In this document: positions 37,765 to 45,585 of the stretch, piece by piece
Layout: each line of letters starts with the position of its first letter
Position numbering within the stretch: position 1 is the first letter of the stretch
Source of the DNA: an uncultured Clostridia bacterium
GTDB lineage: Bacteria > Bacillota > Clostridia > Christensenellales > Borkfalkiaceae
NCBI GenBank assembly: GCA_934272745.1
Contig: CAKQSI010000003.1
Location: 1 to 64,000 of the forward strand
Direction of reading: 5' to 3'
Length of the DNA stretch: 64,000 bases
Notes under the pieces: model-generated
Database searches by the model: none
What the model saw: the letters and a program-made list of their open reading frames with translations, nothing else
Told to the model about the DNA's origin: nothing
Program-made: the position numbers and the translations under genes

Positions 37765-39081
37765 ATGAAACTGAATTTCAAGCACACAAAAATCGTATGT
37801 TACGTTTCGTACGTCACGCAGGCGGCGGTATGCTGTATCGCCTCTCTGCTGTTTTCGGCGTTCGAGGCGGAATTTTCGCTTTCCCTCACCAAACTCAGCA
37901 TGATCGTCGTGGTCAACTTCGTCTGCCAGATGACGATTGACCTGCTTTCCGCAAAATTCCTCGGCAAGATGGGGTACCGCGCGGCGGTGATTCTGTCTTC
38001 GGCGCTGTCCGCGGCGGGACTGCTGCTTTTGGGACTTTTGCCCTACGTTATGAACCCCTTTGCGGGAATTTTAATCGCGGTTGCCTGTTATTCGGCGGGC
38101 GGCGGATTCGTGGACGCCGTCGTCAGTCCCGTGATCGAGGATATTCCGTCCGAACACAAGGCTTCCGAAATGAGCCTGCTGCACTCCTTTTTCTGCTGGG
38201 GGACGGTGTTTGTCATTCTGCTTGCTACCGGCTATTTTGCGCTGTTTTCTACCAAAAACTGGCGGTTTTTGCCCATGACTTTGGCGACTATTCCGCTGTT
38301 TACGCTGGTCGCGTTTTGCAAAATCCCCCTTCCCGAGATTTCGGAAGAAGCGCGTTCTTCCCGCCTGATCGACCTGTTTAAGGCGCCGGTATTCTATTTG
38401 CTGCTGTGCCTGATGGCGTTTTCCGGGGCGGCGGAACAACTCATGAGCCAGTGGGCGTCGTTCTTTGCAGAAAAGGGACTGGGCGTGTCGAAGGCGGCGG
38501 GGGACTTGCTGGGACCCTGCACGTTCGCCGTTTTAATGGGAGTCAGCCGTACCGTTTACGGCGTGAAAGGGCAAAAATTCCGCCTTTGCCGCGCGCTTTG
38601 TCTGTCCGCCGCGCTGTGCGTGGTGTGTTATCTCGTCACCGTATTTGCGCCCGTACCGGTGGTTTCGCTGCTCGGCTGCGCTATGACCGGTTTTGCGGTG
38701 GGCATTTTGTGGCCGGGTTGCGTTTCGGTGGGCGCGAAAAGACTGCCTGCCGGCGGCGCCGGGTTGTTTGCTCTTCTGGCACTTGCGGGGGACGTCGGCT
38801 GTACGTTGGGTCCCGTGCTGGTGGGTTTGGTTTCGGACGCGGTGGAAGGGAAAAACGGCGGCGTGTTTCAAAACTTTTTAAAAGGCGGCTCGGTGACCGA
38901 AATCGCCATGAAGGCGGGCATTTTGGTCGGCATTATTTTCCCGGTGCTGTTCTTTGTTCTGGCGCTGTTTTTGCGGAAAAAGGAAACCTTGCCCGCGGGA
39001 TTTGTGGAACTGCCGGAGGAACCCGCTTCGCTTTCCGACAAGAAGGAAGACGCTTCCGTGGGAGAAGACGAGGAAAAATAA
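37765..39081 (+). CDS. MFS transporter
   Basis: A 438-residue protein with about 12 hydrophobic helices in two six-helix halves and a charged C-terminal tail rich in Glu and Lys. The pattern fits the major facilitator superfamily, closest by eye to the FucP/YbjJ-like sugar or unknown-substrate group. The GGGFVDAVVSP phrase in helix 4 is typical there. The ribosome binding site is weak (GAAG, about 9 nt before ATG). The upstream 230 nt repeats CTGTAACG but shows no clear promoter. A strong terminator follows at 39301. Confidence 0.85.
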   Translation: MKLNFKHTKIVCYVSYVTQAAVCCIASLLFSAFEAEFSLSLTKLSMIVVVNFVCQMTIDLLSAKFLGKMGYRAAVILSSALSAAGLLLLGLLPYVMNPFAGILIAVACYSAGGGFVDAVVSPVIEDIPSEHKASEMSLLHSFFCWGTVFVILLATGYFALFSTKNWRFLPMTLATIPLFTLVAFCKIPLPEISEEARSSRLIDLFKAPVFYLLLCLMAFSGAAEQLMSQWASFFAEKGLGVSKAAGDLLGPCTFAVLMGVSRTVYGVKGQKFRLCRALCLSAALCVVCYLVTVFAPVPVVSLLGCAMTGFAVGILWPGCVSVGAKRLPAGGAGLFALLALAGDVGCTLGPVLVGLVSDAVEGKNGGVFQNFLKGGSVTEIAMKAGILVGIIFPVLFFVLALFLRKKETLPAGFVELPEEPASLSDKKEDASVGEDEEK

Positions 39082-39300
39082 CGACCGGGAATTGCGGAGG
39101 AATGGAGAGAAGCCGTTACTTTTGTGAGGCGGGACTCCCTGTTTGTAAAATCGGAAATTTTCGCCGGTTTTGCGAATTTTGCGGTTTGGTTGTCGTTTGA
39201 AATGCGGCGAAGTTGAAAGCCGCAAATGAGCGGTGCGGGCTTTCTTGCGTGAAATTTATAAAAACATAGGGGACTTCTTTTATAAAATTTATAAAAACGG

Positions 39301-39346
39301 AGTGGCGCCCGCCGCGGATTTTCCGCGGGGGGCGCCACTTTGTTTT
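39301..39346 (+). terminator. Terminator of the MFS gene
   Basis: An 18 bp GC-rich stem with one mismatch (39301-39318 with 39321-39338) is followed by TTGTTTTAT. It sits 220 nt after the MFS stop. Confidence 0.8.
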
Positions 39347-39460
39347 ATCTTGCCTTTACCGTGCGGACGATTGCCTTCCTGAAATTGCCGGCAAGTAAAA
39401 AATCTGTTGCCTGTACTGCCGTGCAGGATCTAGCGGCACTTTGCAACGTCGATCGCTTTC

Positions 39461-39484
39461 GTAGGGGCGATCATTGATCGCCCG
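39461..39484. repeat. REP-like palindrome, copy C
   Basis: GTAGGGGCGATCATTGATCG followed by CCCG: the palindrome GGGCGATCA/TGATCGCCC with the family's GTAG lead. It is followed after about 27 nt by the first cloverleaf element. Confidence 0.85.
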
Positions 39485-39510
39485 AAGTTGAGATGTAATC
39501 GTAATAAAAC

Positions 39511-39595
39511 AACGGAAAGCAAATATTTTTGCGATTGCAAAAATATTTGAAAACCTTTCAGGGTTTTCGCAAAGCCACGCTTTGCGCTTTCCGTT
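39511..39595. repeat. Cloverleaf palindromic element, copy 1
   Basis: All 85 nt can pair as a four-way junction with no junction gaps. Outer stem 39511-39520/39586-39595 (10 bp), arm 1 39521-39532/39537-39548 (12 bp, GATT loop), arm 2 39549-39555/39562-39568 (7 bp), arm 3 39569-39574/39580-39585 (6 bp). Every stem is perfect. It may be a structured RNA or a non-autonomous repeat; strand is unknown. Confidence 0.9.
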
Positions 39596-39724
39596 TGAAA
39601 TTGGATAAAATCTTTGACGGTCAAGTTGCGACGTATCCCTAATATGATAAAGCAAGGTCTTAAAAACCTCAAAAAATTCCTTAAGCGAAAATGACCTTTT
39701 GAGATGTTTTTATTGAAAAGCACC

Positions 39725-39755
39725 GGGCGCCCGCAAGTATTTCTTGCGGGCGCCC
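39725..39755. terminator. Perfect 13 bp hairpin, possible terminator
   Basis: GGGCGCCCGCAAG (39725-39737) pairs perfectly with 39743-39755 around TATTT. T tracts are poor on the plus side and moderate on the minus side (GGTGCTTTTC), so its role is uncertain. Confidence 0.4.
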
Positions 39756-39797
39756 CTGTGTAACGTTTAGGGTGTCTGAAAAATATTGACAAAATTT

Positions 39798-39821
39798 GTA
39801 GGGGCGATCATCGATCGCCCG
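39798..39821. repeat. REP-like palindrome, copy D
   Basis: GTAGGGGCGATCATCGATCG followed by CCCG; same family and orientation as the copy at 39461, and likewise followed by a cloverleaf element. Confidence 0.85.
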
Positions 39822-39843
39822 CAGTAAAAATCCGACCGATTTA

Positions 39844-39923
39844 TTACGGGAAGCAAATTTTGAAAGGGTTCAAAATTTGCTTGTGCCGCGCTCCGCAAGA
39901 CCGTCGTTTTGCGCTTCCCGTAA
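39844..39923. repeat. Cloverleaf palindromic element, copy 2
   Basis: Same layout as 39511-39595 and same orientation, 333 nt further on. Outer stem 39844-39854/39913-39923 (11 bp), arm 1 39855-39864/39869-39878 (10 bp, AGGG loop), arm 3 39895-39900/39907-39912 (6 bp with a G-T pair). The arm 2 position (39879-39894) has no perfect stem. The stems differ in sequence from copy 1 but keep pairing. Confidence 0.85.
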
Positions 39924-40021
39924 AAAGTTATCGGTTTTGCTTGTACAAACTTTCAGGTCGTCCGGAAAGCAAAGTCGTGCCGAAACGGCGTAAGGGTTAC
40001 CTTTTGCGTAAGGTGCCCGTC

Positions 40022-41017
40022 TTATTTTTCGTCCGGGCGATCGTTCGGCGCGTAAGGGTTACCTTTTGCGTAAGGGTTGCCGCTTTGGGGCTGATCGGGC
40101 GCAACTCGCGCGGCGTTTGTTCCGGGCGCGGCGTTCGGCGATGCGGATTGCGCAGGGGCTTCTCCGGTCGTGCCGGATGCGGTCGTCATTCCGGCGCCTT
40201 CAGTCACCGGGCGGGCGGCGGCAAGCGCAGCCTGCTTTTCGGCGCGTTTCTTTCTTCTTTTCTTTCCGGTAAACACAATAATCAGTACGACGGGTACCGC
40301 GATGACGGCAACCGGCAACAGGAAGACGACGGCGTTCACCAAAAATAAGAAGACGTTTTTGACGAAATTCCAGCCGCTGAGGAAGGCTTCCTTGATCTCG
40401 ATTTTGGCAGACGTATTGCCGTTTTCGATCACCGTAACCGAAATGCGGCTGTAATCGATGCGGTCGTCGTAGTCGTTTAACTTCGCTTCGATTTCGCTTA
40501 AAGAGGCTTCGATTTCGGCAAGTTGCGGTAAAATATATTTCACGATGGTTTCGCTGCTTTCGGCTTCCATCAGGGCTAACAGACGGGTGCGTTCGGCAAG
40601 CAACGCCTCTCTTTTTCTGGTGAGGGAACCATACGCGTCGGTGACGTCTTCCGCCGTCTGCGACAGGGAAGAAACCTTTCCCGCGCCCGAAAGCGAACCG
40701 AGAAACGCGTCGAATTCGGTAGTTTTTACGCGCAGAACGAGGTACGCGCGGTCGTCGTACACGGTGCGGCTTTCCAGATAACTCCCCTCGGGAAGCAGCG
40801 CCGTAACGGCGTCCACGCCCGCGCTCACTTCTTTTACCGAAAGGGTGAGGGAGGCGGAGTAAACGATTTTCCGGTCGCCGGAAGCGGAAACAAATCCGCC
40901 GGTTTTGCCCGCGGAGCCGTTGCCGTCATTCGGCGCGCCTTTTCCGCAACCGGTAAAAAGAACGGTCAATAGAAGCAAAAGTACCGTAACAGCGGTAAAC
41001 AACTTGCGTTTTTTCAT
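40022..41017 (-). CDS. DUF4349 family lipoprotein
   Basis: A 331-residue protein with lipobox FTGC (lipid Cys24). The DUF4349 domain spans about 48-212: KIVYSASLTLSV start, VLRVKTTEFDAFLGSL, EDVTDAYGSL, then a coiled-coil helix pair (ALLAERTRLLALMEAES) and the closing DYDDRIDYSRISVTV. A long TM follows (about 222-250), then a basic and Ala/Pro/Gly-rich cytosolic tail. The family is widespread in Firmicutes with no firm function; a role in envelope stress sensing is only a guess. It has its own sigma-A promoter (41079-41107) and is flanked by repeats on both sides. Confidence 0.92.
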   Translation of the reverse strand: MKKRKLFTAVTVLLLLLTVLFTGCGKGAPNDGNGSAGKTGGFVSASGDRKIVYSASLTLSVKEVSAGVDAVTALLPEGSYLESRTVYDDRAYLVLRVKTTEFDAFLGSLSGAGKVSSLSQTAEDVTDAYGSLTRKREALLAERTRLLALMEAESSETIVKYILPQLAEIEASLSEIEAKLNDYDDRIDYSRISVTVIENGNTSAKIEIKEAFLSGWNFVKNVFLFLVNAVVFLLPVAVIAVPVVLIIVFTGKKRRKKRAEKQAALAAARPVTEGAGMTTASGTTGEAPAQSASPNAAPGTNAARVAPDQPQSGNPYAKGNPYAPNDRPDEK

Positions 41018-41078
41018 AATTCCCTCCTGTGTTGGGTCGTGCCCGAAAACGGGTGAATAAAATCCCGGCGTTTATTAT

Positions 41079-41107
41079 ATTGTAAGGCAAAGGACACGTT
41101 TTGTCAA
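41079..41107 (-). promoter_or_regulatory. Sigma-A promoter of the DUF4349 gene
   Basis: On the minus strand: TTGACA (41102-41107), a 17 nt spacer and TACAAT (41079-41084), giving a leader of about 55 nt before the start at 41017. Confidence 0.85.
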
Positions 41108-41125
41108 GGGGAAGGCGCTTTTTCT

Positions 41126-41355
41126 GCGGAAAGCGGACGACTAACCGAAAAAACGGGCAATGGCGACCGACTATTTCGGGGAGAGAATAACCGCTTGAGA
41201 AAGCGGCGGGTCGGGACGACCGACCGTTTCGCAAACGGACGATTGCCCGGAAAACGCAGGAGGGCGACAGCGACCTGCAATTCAGGGCAACACCCTGAAA
41301 AAGCGGCGCGCCCGGCGACCTTTCTTCGTGTTTTCCCGGAGAGAAAATCTTCCGC
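41126..41355 (+). repeat. Hairpin-dense block, candidate structured RNA
   Basis: A run of perfect short stems nested in longer ones. CGGGCAAT/ATTGCCCG (41154-41161 with 41242-41249) encloses CCGCTT-GAGA-AAGCGG (41191-41206), GGTCGG/CCGACC (41209-41225) and GTTT-CGC-AAAC (41226-41236). GGAAAAC/GTTTTCC (41249-41255 with 41330-41336) encloses GCAGG/CCTGC (41256-41278) and TTCAGGG/CCCTGAA (41281-41299). The GAGA loop is a GNRA tetraloop when read on the plus strand. No coding region is convincing here. The rest of the gap, 41356-41630, shows nothing else. Confidence 0.5.
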
Positions 41356-41610
41356 TTGCCGTTCTATTGTGGTACGCCTCGGCATAAAGTAAAGGCAGAA
41401 AGCGCACGGCGCAAGTCAGGCTGGAGTGCCCGGCACGACGGGCGCGCGGTTTCCGGTGCAAAGCAGGGGATAGAGTAAAACAAGGGAAAATCCGGAATAT
41501 CACGCCCCGCAGACACGGCAAAAGCATGCGGCAAACGTCACAGGGAAAGACAAATTCGACAAAAATCGCGCTCTTTTTCCAAAGGTTACGAAAATCTGCG
41601 CTCATCCGTC

Positions 41611-41630
41611 TGCTATAATGAGGAGGAAAT
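41611..41630 (+). promoter_or_regulatory. Extended -10 fused to the ribosome binding site
   Basis: TGCTATAATG (TGn-TATAAT, -10 at 41614-41619) runs directly into AGGAGG (41620-41625) and the ATG at 41631. No good -35 is seen. If used, the mRNA would begin almost at the start codon; a promoter further upstream may be the real one. Confidence 0.45.
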
Positions 41631-42395
41631 ATGAAAATTCTCGTCGCAAAGCGGAATACGCTGTTTTTGGGGGCGGCGCTTCTTCTTTCGTTCGTCCTTT
41701 CGGTCTGGGCGCTGTCCGCGTCCGGCGCCTACGCGGTGTTCTACAATCGCACCGTGCGCGAACTGCCCATTTATTCGGTGGAACGCGAAGAAAAGGTGGT
41801 GGCGATCACGTTCGACGCCGCCTGGGGAACCGAACACACCGACGAAATTTTAACCCGTCTTGCGGAAAAAAACGTCAAAGCGACCTTTTTTCTGGTGGAA
41901 TTCTGGACGAAAAAGTATCCGGATTACGTCAAAAAGATTGCGGAAGCTGGTCATGCGATCGGTACCCACTCGGCAACGCACGGGCATATGAGCAAGATGA
42001 GCGAAGCGGTTATTCAGAAGGAACTTTCCACTTCTTCCGCGGCGATCACGGAGATTACGGGGCAGTCCGTCACGCTCTTCCGCCCGCCGTACGGCGATTA
42101 TAACGACCGGCTGATGAAAACTGCGAAAAGTATGGGGCTGTATTCCATTCAGTGGGACGTGGACAGTCTGGACTGGAAAGATCTTTCCGCGGGCGATATC
42201 GCAAAGCGCGTGGTGCCCAAAGTCAAAAACGGGTCGATCGTTCTTTGTCACAACAACGGCAAGCATACGGCGGAAGCGCTCCCCGTGATTTTAGAAGCGC
42301 TGCAAAACGCCGGTTACCGCTTTGTGACGGTGGAAGAACTGATTTATAAAGAGAACTATCAGATGGACGCAAACGGCAGGCAGTTTCCCGCTTAG
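41631..42395 (+). CDS. Polysaccharide deacetylase, PdaB-like
   Basis: A 254-residue NodB-domain enzyme with an N-terminal signal anchor (about 10-36). Motifs: TFDAAWG (60-66, where the plain NodB motif is TFDDG; PdaB-type proteins have a similar TFDxxWG), zinc ligands His113 and His117 in GTHSATHGHMS, RPPYGDYN near 151, the phrase WDVDSLDW, and the catalytic-side LCHNN. PdaB proteins remove acetyl groups from peptidoglycan sugars during spore formation in Bacillus and relatives. By family this suggests a spore former or a descendant of one. The AGGAGG site is ideal. The gene appears monocistronic. Confidence 0.88.
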   Translation: MKILVAKRNTLFLGAALLLSFVLSVWALSASGAYAVFYNRTVRELPIYSVEREEKVVAITFDAAWGTEHTDEILTRLAEKNVKATFFLVEFWTKKYPDYVKKIAEAGHAIGTHSATHGHMSKMSEAVIQKELSTSSAAITEITGQSVTLFRPPYGDYNDRLMKTAKSMGLYSIQWDVDSLDWKDLSAGDIAKRVVPKVKNGSIVLCHNNGKHTAEALPVILEALQNAGYRFVTVEELIYKENYQMDANGRQFPA

Positions 42396-42753
42396 AGAAG
42401 CGGCGCGCAACCGGTATCTGCCCGCAAGGGGCGGCAGAACCCGCCGCGGGCGCAAAACGTGGCGGGACTTCCCGCCGGGCAAGAAATAAGCCCGACGGGC
42501 AAGAAATAAGCCCGCCGGGCAATCCGCCCGCGCAAAAGCGTACCGCTGCGGCAGGATTTCCGCAAGGGCGGAAACTTTCACCCATATAAACCCGCCATCG
42601 AGTGGCAGAAATTTTATCCCTATAAACCCGTCCGCGTGCCGAAAAACGCGGGACGTACCATGAAAAACAAAACGGGAACGCGTTTCCCGAACAAGAAAGC
42701 CGAAGCGTGAAAAAAGAAAAAACGGCGCTTCGATAAAAAACGGAGGAGAGAAA
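42396..42753. repeat. Intergenic region with 20 bp tandem repeat
   Basis: No gene is seen. A 20 bp unit CCCGCCGGGCAAGAAATAAG occurs at 42471, 42491 and, partially, 42511, each with a small GCCCG/CGGGC palindrome. Several GC-rich hairpins surround it, none with a T tract. The ribosome binding site GGAGGAG of the SSB-like gene lies at its end. Confidence 0.75.
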
Positions 42754-43461
42754 ATGTTAACGAACGGCTATGAGAAAAACAACAAAGTGTACGTTTCCGG
42801 CAAAATCGTAAGCGACGCCGAATTTTCGCACGAGGTCTACGGCGAAGGCTTTTACGAAATGAAACTGGAAGTCAGACGCCTTTCCGGGCAGGCGGATATT
42901 CTGCCGGTCACCGTTTCCGAACGGCTGATTGCGGAAAGCGACCTGAAAGTGGGGCAAACGCTGTCCGCCGTAGGGCAGTTCCGCAGTTATAACAAGATCG
43001 TGGACGGCAAAAGCCGGTTGATGCTGACCGTGTTCGTCCGCGAAATCGTAAGCGAAGAGCAATACAAAAACCCCAACAGCATCGTGCTGTGCGGTTATAT
43101 CTGCAAGCCGCCCGTCTATCGTACGACGCCCTTCTCGCGCGAGATCGCGGACGTTTTGATCGCGGTCAACCGGGCGTATAACAAGTCCGACTATATTCCC
43201 TGCATCGCCTGGGGCAGAAACGCGCGGTTCGTCAAAAATTTAGGCGTCGGGGAGCGCGTTGCGCTTTCGGGAAGAATCCAGAGCCGCGAGTATCAGAAAA
43301 AAACCGAAAACGGAGAAGTGCATTCCATGACCGCGTACGAGGTGTCGGTCAGCAAACTTGCCGCCTACGACGACGTGACCGCGTTCGATCTTTCGGGGGA
43401 GTTCGATCTGCTGCTTTCGCCGAAAAACGCCGCGCCGCAGCCGGTGATTTACGGGGAATGA
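42754..43461 (+). CDS. SSB-like protein with two OB folds
   Basis: A 235-residue soluble protein. Residues about 10-105 and 108-205 each look like an OB fold. The second matches single-stranded DNA-binding proteins (NSIVLCGYICKPPVYRTTP, IPCIAWGRNARF, GERVALSGRIQSREYQ). It is longer than the usual SSB and lacks the acidic C-terminal tip (DDDIPF type) that recruits partners, so it is probably an auxiliary SSB rather than the main replication protein. The start follows GGAGGAG. A terminator-like hairpin lies at 43515. Confidence 0.82.
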   Translation: MLTNGYEKNNKVYVSGKIVSDAEFSHEVYGEGFYEMKLEVRRLSGQADILPVTVSERLIAESDLKVGQTLSAVGQFRSYNKIVDGKSRLMLTVFVREIVSEEQYKNPNSIVLCGYICKPPVYRTTPFSREIADVLIAVNRAYNKSDYIPCIAWGRNARFVKNLGVGERVALSGRIQSREYQKKTENGEVHSMTAYEVSVSKLAAYDDVTAFDLSGEFDLLLSPKNAAPQPVIYGE

Positions 43462-43514
43462 AACCCGGACGCGCTGAAAAATTTACGACGTAAAGATCGT
43501 TGCGGGAAAGAAAG

Positions 43515-43547
43515 ACCGTCCGGGCTTCGCTCAGAACGGTATTTTTT
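43515..43547 (+). terminator. Terminator of the SSB-like gene
   Basis: ACCGT/ACGGT (43515-43519 with 43536-43540) around an inner imperfect GGGC-TTC-GCTC stem is followed by ATTTTTT. It is imperfect but well placed, 54 nt after the stop. Confidence 0.6.
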
Positions 43548-43598
43548 CTCAAAAAAAGCGAAAAAAGCGTGATTTTACGAAAAAGTGTGACAAAAGAA

Positions 43599-43627
43599 TT
43601 GAAAAAAGTTGCGGGATATGTTAAAAT
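43599..43627 (+). promoter_or_regulatory. Sigma-A promoter of the CNNM/CorC-type gene
   Basis: TTGAAA (43599-43604), a 17 nt spacer and TAAAAT (43622-43627). The leader to 43751 is about 115 nt. Confidence 0.75.
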
Positions 43628-43750
43628 AGATATAATTCCGTTTCGGCGGGTGCGTAAAACCGGAGATTTCCGCGGCTGAACCGTGGGAACCCCAAAGAAA
43701 TTTTCGCCGGAAAGGAAAATCATTCTATTTTTTTAATCGGGAGCAGAGCA

Positions 43751-45139
43751 ATGAACAGCGACAGTATACCCATATTTGTGGTATTACTCATCCTAATTTT
43801 CCTCTCCGCCTTCTTTTCCGCAACGGAAACGGCATTTTCGTCTCTTAACAAAATCCGCATCAAAACGCTTGCCGCGGACGGCAATAAAAAAGCCAGACTG
43901 GTTTCTAAATTCGTAGATAATTACGACCGGCTGCTTTCCACCGTCTTAATCGGCAATAACATTGTCAATATTACGGCGTCTTCGCTTGCCACGGTGTTGT
44001 TTACCAAATACCTTCTCCCCGCAAGCGAGGGGACGGCGGTCACTCTTTCTACCGTCGTGCTTACCGTCGTCATTTTAATTTTCGGCGAAATTACGCCCAA
44101 AACGCTGGCAAAAGAAAATCCGGAAAAGTACGCCATGGCGATTGCCGGGGTTGTCCGGTTTATTTATATTTTGCTTTATCCCGTCAACATCATTTTCGTC
44201 GGGTGGAAAAAGTTACTCAAAAAAATGTTCCGTATTCAGTCCGATCAGGGCATTACGGAAGAAGAACTTCTGACCATCGTGGACGAGGCGGAAAAAAACG
44301 GCGACCTTTCGGGGGAGGAAACCGAACTCATTTCCTCCGCGATCGAATTCAACGACCGCGACGTGGGAGATATCATCATTCCGCGCGTCAACGTCATTGC
44401 GGTGGAGAAAACCACCCCGATGGAAGAGATCAAAAAGATCTTTCTGGAATACGAATTTTCCCGTCTGCCCGTTTACGACGGCAGTATCGATAAAATCGTG
44501 GGAATGATCCACGAAAAAGACTTCTATACCGTCTATTTCAATCTGGAAAAGAACATCGACCGCATCATTCAAAAGGTGGTTTTCACCACCCCGCATATGA
44601 AAATTTCCATGCTTTTGAGCAAATTGCAGCGCGAAAAAGTACATCTTGCCATCGTGACCGACGAGTACGGCGGAACGCTGGGCTTAGTGACCATGGAAGA
44701 CATTCTGGAAGAACTGGTGGGCGAGATCTGGGACGAACACGACGACGTCATCACCTATTTCCAGAAGCAGGAAGAAGGCGTTTATCTGGTGGACGGCAAC
44801 GCGCCTTTGCACGAACTGTTCGAACTGATCGATTTCAAAACGCAGGAAGAGTTTGAAGCGACCACCGTCGGCGGTTGGGTGACCGAAATGATGGAAGCCA
44901 TTCCCGTCGCGGGGGAAGGGTTCGATTATGAAAACCTGCATATCGATATCACGAAAACCGACGCGCGCCGCGTGATCGAAGTGCGCCTGACCGTAAACGA
45001 AAAGGCGGAAGAAGAGGACGACGGCGCACGACCTTTGAAATTGTTCGATCGCGACAAGGATAAAGAAAAGGACGACGACAAGAGGGATAAAGACAACAAA
45101 AAGGACAAAGACGACGAAAAAGACAAAGACGGCGAATAA
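43751..45139 (+). CDS. CNNM/CorC-type membrane transporter (hemolysin family)
   Basis: A 462-residue protein. The DUF21/CNNM membrane domain (about 1-165, with SAFFSATETAFSSL and FGEITPKTLAKENPE) is followed by a CBS pair (about 205-330: IIIPRVNVIAV, SRLPVYDG, GTLGLVTMEDILEELVGEI) and a CorC_HlyC domain (about 345-425). Family members such as MpfA export magnesium. The last 35 residues are an alternating Lys/Asp tail (DKDKEKDDDK) not typical of the family. It is flanked by its own promoter and a terminator at 45160. Confidence 0.92.
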   Translation: MNSDSIPIFVVLLILIFLSAFFSATETAFSSLNKIRIKTLAADGNKKARLVSKFVDNYDRLLSTVLIGNNIVNITASSLATVLFTKYLLPASEGTAVTLSTVVLTVVILIFGEITPKTLAKENPEKYAMAIAGVVRFIYILLYPVNIIFVGWKKLLKKMFRIQSDQGITEEELLTIVDEAEKNGDLSGEETELISSAIEFNDRDVGDIIIPRVNVIAVEKTTPMEEIKKIFLEYEFSRLPVYDGSIDKIVGMIHEKDFYTVYFNLEKNIDRIIQKVVFTTPHMKISMLLSKLQREKVHLAIVTDEYGGTLGLVTMEDILEELVGEIWDEHDDVITYFQKQEEGVYLVDGNAPLHELFELIDFKTQEEFEATTVGGWVTEMMEAIPVAGEGFDYENLHIDITKTDARRVIEVRLTVNEKAEEEDDGARPLKLFDRDKDKEKDDDKRDKDNKKDKDDEKDKDGE

Positions 45140-45159
45140 TTTACGCGCAGTTTACGCGT

Positions 45160-45192
45160 GGGCGACGGCAAAACCGCCGCCCTTGTTTTTCT
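45160..45192 (+). terminator. Terminator of the CNNM/CorC-type gene
   Basis: A 9 bp stem with one mismatch (45160-45168 with 45174-45182) and CAAAA loop is followed by TTGTTTTTCTTT. A partial copy of its right side (GCCGCCCTTGTTTTTC) recurs near 45250. Confidence 0.8.
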
Positions 45193-45585
45193 TTAAAACG
45201 CGCGGAATGGGACTTTTGGGGCAGGTGCTGCAGGGTTTTTTCGGGGAGACTTGCCGCCCTTGTTTTTCCTAAAAAAAGGAAAACTTTGTTTCATTTTCCT
45301 TTCACGTGGAAAAAGTATACTGTTTTTTGCCGCGGGCGGGATTTAAGTTTCCACATGCGGGGCTTAAAGTCCCCGTATAAAAAGCGCCCCGCGTAAATAG
45401 CAACGTCGCCGAAGCGGCGCGAAAGGAAAACCAAGCCTGAACGGCTCCGCGCGAAAACCGGAAACCCCGCGAAAACCGGAAACCCCCGCGATTATCAACC
45501 GCGATGCAAAACCGCAAATGGCAGAATTGTAAAACCGCAAGATATCAATCCGTTCACAGCGCAAAAGAAAAAGAGGTGGAGCGAA
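45193..45585. other. Intergenic region before the ABC fusion gene
   Basis: No gene is seen. It holds an 18 bp tandem duplication CGCGAAAACCGGAAACCC (45450 and 45468) and a near-palindrome TTTCACGTGGAAA near 45300 just before a TATACT. That would be a plausible promoter with an operator, but no good -35 is visible. Confidence 0.45.

Larger units (their letters stand above)
39082..40021. other. Repeat-rich intergenic region, no gene
   Basis: About 940 nt without a supported gene. It contains the MFS terminator (39301), a REP-like palindrome followed by a cloverleaf element (39461-39595), a perfect 13 bp hairpin (39725-39755), and a second REP-like palindrome plus cloverleaf (39798-39923). Short open frames here lie across the hairpins and look accidental. 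Confidence 0.75.

Noticed and set aside
39860..40348. Plus-strand frame covering the second cloverleaf and the DUF4349 gene end
   Set aside because: It begins inside a hairpin element and overlaps a clear gene on the opposite strand.
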